NCBI GenBank assembly: GCA_003254905.1
Contig: QANU01045287.1
Coordinates: forward strand, 52,830-116,829
DNA: 64,000 nt
Origin: Nissolia schottii
Taxonomy: Eukaryota > Streptophyta > Magnoliopsida > Fabales > Fabaceae
Direction of reading: 5' to 3'
Under the pieces are notes generated by a model. That model worked only from the letters and a program-made list of their open reading frames with translations, did no database searches and was not told where the DNA came from. Position numbers and translations under genes: made by a program. Positions 61,579 to 64,000 of this stretch are shown in pieces; within the stretch, counting starts at the first letter, position 1; each line of letters starts with the position of its first letter.

Positions 61579-62497
61579 CTGTGTTGCATGGGTACTCCAT
61601 TTTTTATGGAGTATCTGTATAGGTACGTATGAGTATTAGTACGCTATGGTATGCACGGATACGGTTGGGTACATACTCAATTTTATTTTATTTTTTAAAT
61701 GGATACGTTTTGGATATGGCTAAGTATGACTAAATACTCCTATTTTTTCAAACCACGTCGTTTTAGACACAAAAAAAAAAAAAAAAAACACTAACCTCAG
61801 ATCATTCGTTTTCCTTCATTTTCCATTTTTGTTTTCCCTTTTCTGCCTTAGATCTCTTTTTCCCTTTTTTCTTTTCCTTCTTCTCAATCTCAAACCTCAA
61901 AGCCTTCCTTTCCGTCGCCACTATCTTCTTCTTCTTCGCTCTTTCCCTCGAGTGTACGAGCTGCTCCACGGCCTCCCGAGCAGTTTGTTATCGGCGACGA
62001 CCTGTGCCCTCCATCGTGCCTTCGACTTTCATTCATGATCCGTGATTCTGTTCAGCACTTCTTTTATTTCGTTTTTTTTTTCTTGTTCTGCATTTCCTTT
62101 TATTTCCTTGAAGTTGCAAACCTTTCACTTGATGAGTCTAACTTAAAAGCTATTCTTTTTTGTGATGATGGGGATGGGAATGGGAATGATGAGATTGAAA
62201 CTTTTAATGTCCTAATTTAATTGTTGTGTTCTTTGTTTTGAATGTTTTGAGATGTAATGTTGAATAATTTAACTTATTTTATGTTAAATTTAGCATGTTT
62301 TCTTTGAATTTGAAATGTAATGTTGAACAATTTAACTTTATTTAATGTTAAAATTATTATGTTTCTTTAAGTTATCTTGTGAATTTTTTTATTATATATA
62401 TTTGATGAACCCGTACCTCTATTTTTCTAAAAATTTTGTACCTCATACCTCTATTCGTACCCGATACTGATACCGTATCGATAGCCATGCAACATAG
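61579..62497. mobile_element. hAT-type MITE with perfect 8-bp target duplication
   Basis: Ends CTGTGTTGCATGG and CCATGCAACATAG form 13-bp inverted termini with one mismatch. Flanks GTGTTTAT (61571-61578 and 62498-62505) are a perfect 8-bp duplication, the hAT signature. 919 bp. The middle (about 61800-62050) is CT-rich and more GC-rich, like a captured leader and exon, with an internal imperfect tandem repeat at about 62225-62370 (aatgttgaa-aatttaact units). No transposase. Confidence 0.88.
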
Positions 62498-62505
62498 GTG
62501 TTTAT

Positions 62506-64000
62506 TATACATACGAATAAAATATTTGGGATAGATATATACTTACCATTTCATCCCTCAAACGTACTTTTCATAAAGTTAATAAAATTCATAAATGAGC
62601 GATTATAGTTTAGATAATGTTGATAAGAGATATTTTTATTGTAGGGGTGTTAGTAAACTTATTTTCATGAAAAAATTTATTATAACGAGTGTAAAACTTT
62701 TAAAATACTTTATGAGGAATTAGGTCAAGTTTAAACCTTACCCCTTGTCTTATTCTGTATAATTGAATCCAAAGAAAAGCTACCAATTAAATATCTTCAC
62801 TACGTACATAGGCACTTATAGCAGTCAATCTTTTACTACAAACAAAAAAGGGAAATCATAACCAAGCGTGGTAAATCACTTTTGGGACCCCACCTGAAGA
62901 CAGTTCTCCATTTTTATGCTGTTTATCAATTAATGATCATGGGATAATTTACCTCAGCATTTTCGTGTTAGGTTACATCCCAATTCCCTATACGTCAAAG
63001 ACGGTAAAGGTGGAACGCGGGTCTACACGGTTGTTGTTAGGTTAGTGATTTGATAGCCATTCCATGCCAACATTCAAAGCACATAAACTGTTAAGAGTCC
63101 ACTTGGGTCATCCCGCAGCATGTAATGTTGAAATTGACCAAGTAATATAGCGGACAAGACGAGTGTTGAACTGGATTTTTGGTTAATAGGATGACTAAAA
63201 TCGCAGTTTCGCTTCTCGATTTTGATTTGAGAAATAGAAACTGTTTCTCTTTTGAATTATCAGGATTTTATCAATTGTGAAAAAGAGAATTAAATAAAAA
63301 AGTTTGATAATATTACAATGTAGAACAAATACATAGGTTAAAAATTACATAAACATAAACTGAAAGTAAAAGAAGAATTAAAAGAGATTGAGTGATGAAA
63401 GAAATAGAAGAGATTGAGAATTTACATGTGGGGAAGAACAAGAAATGAGAATGGAATGATTGACGTTCTGCGGCGTATCCGTGTCGCAATAACAAGGGAT
63501 GTGTGGGGTACTTGTCAAGCGAATCCAATCCGTCTAAAACTTGATCATAGAAGTCCTATTTATAGTAAAGATTAAATATTAAATTTCTTGAGCGGTCATA
63601 ACCTCTTAAGTGATTTTCATGTCTTCAAAACTTCTAATAACTTCTTTTTGCAACTTATTTGTAACTTTCACCGTAAAACTACGAATTTGATTTTCAATAT
63701 GTTTGATGAGCATTGCTTCCATGTTGAATACTTGCTTGAGATCCACGTGTATACTCTTTGATGGCTTTATTTGATGCCAAGTCTTGAAGATGGTCGAAGA
63801 ATCACAATGACCACATAAAAACAATTCGTTAATATATAAAAAGACAATTCCTCAATACGGTTTTTCTTCAATTTTGCCCTCTTGATCAAGTGCTTTTGGT
63901 TTACATCGACCCTTATATATAGTTCATCCTTAATGCTATATATATGTTCAAGTATACATATATAGTCGATAACGAAATATATATATATATATATATATAT
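62506..64000. other. AT-rich intergenic DNA, window end
   Basis: No gene supported. Minus-strand open frames at 63313-63528 and 63606-63824 show no family I recognise; the second has a weak coiled style, and the area could be a retroelement remnant. The window ends inside an AT microsatellite (63979-64000). Confidence 0.4.

Overview
This window looks like nuclear DNA of a dicot plant. Genes are sparse, small-exon and GT-AG spliced, the background is very AT-rich, and plant-type mobile elements fill much of the space: LINEs, CACTA-like and hAT-like elements, a TRIM and gypsy/copia remnants. The general look, including the repeat style, is compatible with a legume such as Glycine, but nothing here proves the genus. 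No prokaryotic, viral, CRISPR or operon-like system was found. Three single N bases (36720, 38826, 42993) show this is draft or scaffolded assembly.

Host genes that can be supported are: a Dof zinc-finger transcription factor (minus, 1612-2301); a DUF1764 small basic protein (plus, 7218-7601); decayed LEA-like fragments (minus, about 8.3-9.7 kb); a complete six-exon ribosomal protein eS6 gene (minus, 10522-12655); a three-exon gene of unknown function (minus, 29198-30088) with a decayed duplicate at 44.0-46.1 kb; a three-exon Pkr1-type V-ATPase assembly factor (minus, 49002-50031); and a five-exon SMG7-like gene (minus, 56263-59449). The last keeps one 928-codon frame but is broken by two in-frame TAG codons.

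Layout. 0-13 kb is the gene-rich part. It also holds an 865-bp TRIM with perfect TTAAA target duplications and a patchwork insertion at 5.34-6.57 kb bounded by 22-bp direct repeats. 14.6-21.7 kb is two adjacent CACTA-like elements, the first with a large internal inverted repeat, the second with possible captured host exons. 22.7-28.8 kb is a 6-kb decayed LINE. 28.8-31.2 kb is the unknown gene and its flanks. 31.2-35.8 kb is a cluster of MITE-like elements, one interrupted by a 5'-truncated LINE with a 17-bp target duplication. 38.8-42.0 kb is a third LINE. 42.2-47.1 kb holds a hAT-like element, an exact 78-bp duplication next to an N, a gypsy-LTR-like stretch and the duplicate of the unknown gene. 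47-56 kb is mostly AT-rich intergenic DNA with the Pkr1 gene and a fourth LINE fragment. 56-61 kb is the SMG7-like gene between diverged inverted repeats, and 61.6-62.5 kb is a clean hAT-type MITE.

The genes do not form a pathway. One regulatory theme stands out: the eS6 and DUF1764 genes both carry TGGGCY (site II) motifs plus a telo-box near their starts, the usual layout of plant ribosomal-protein and ribosome-biogenesis promoters. I did not find a convincing new biological system. The most interesting items are the patchwork insertion carrying an eS6-intron copy, the doubly nonsense-mutated SMG7-like gene, the possible exon-capturing CACTA, and the duplication/N junction near 43 kb.
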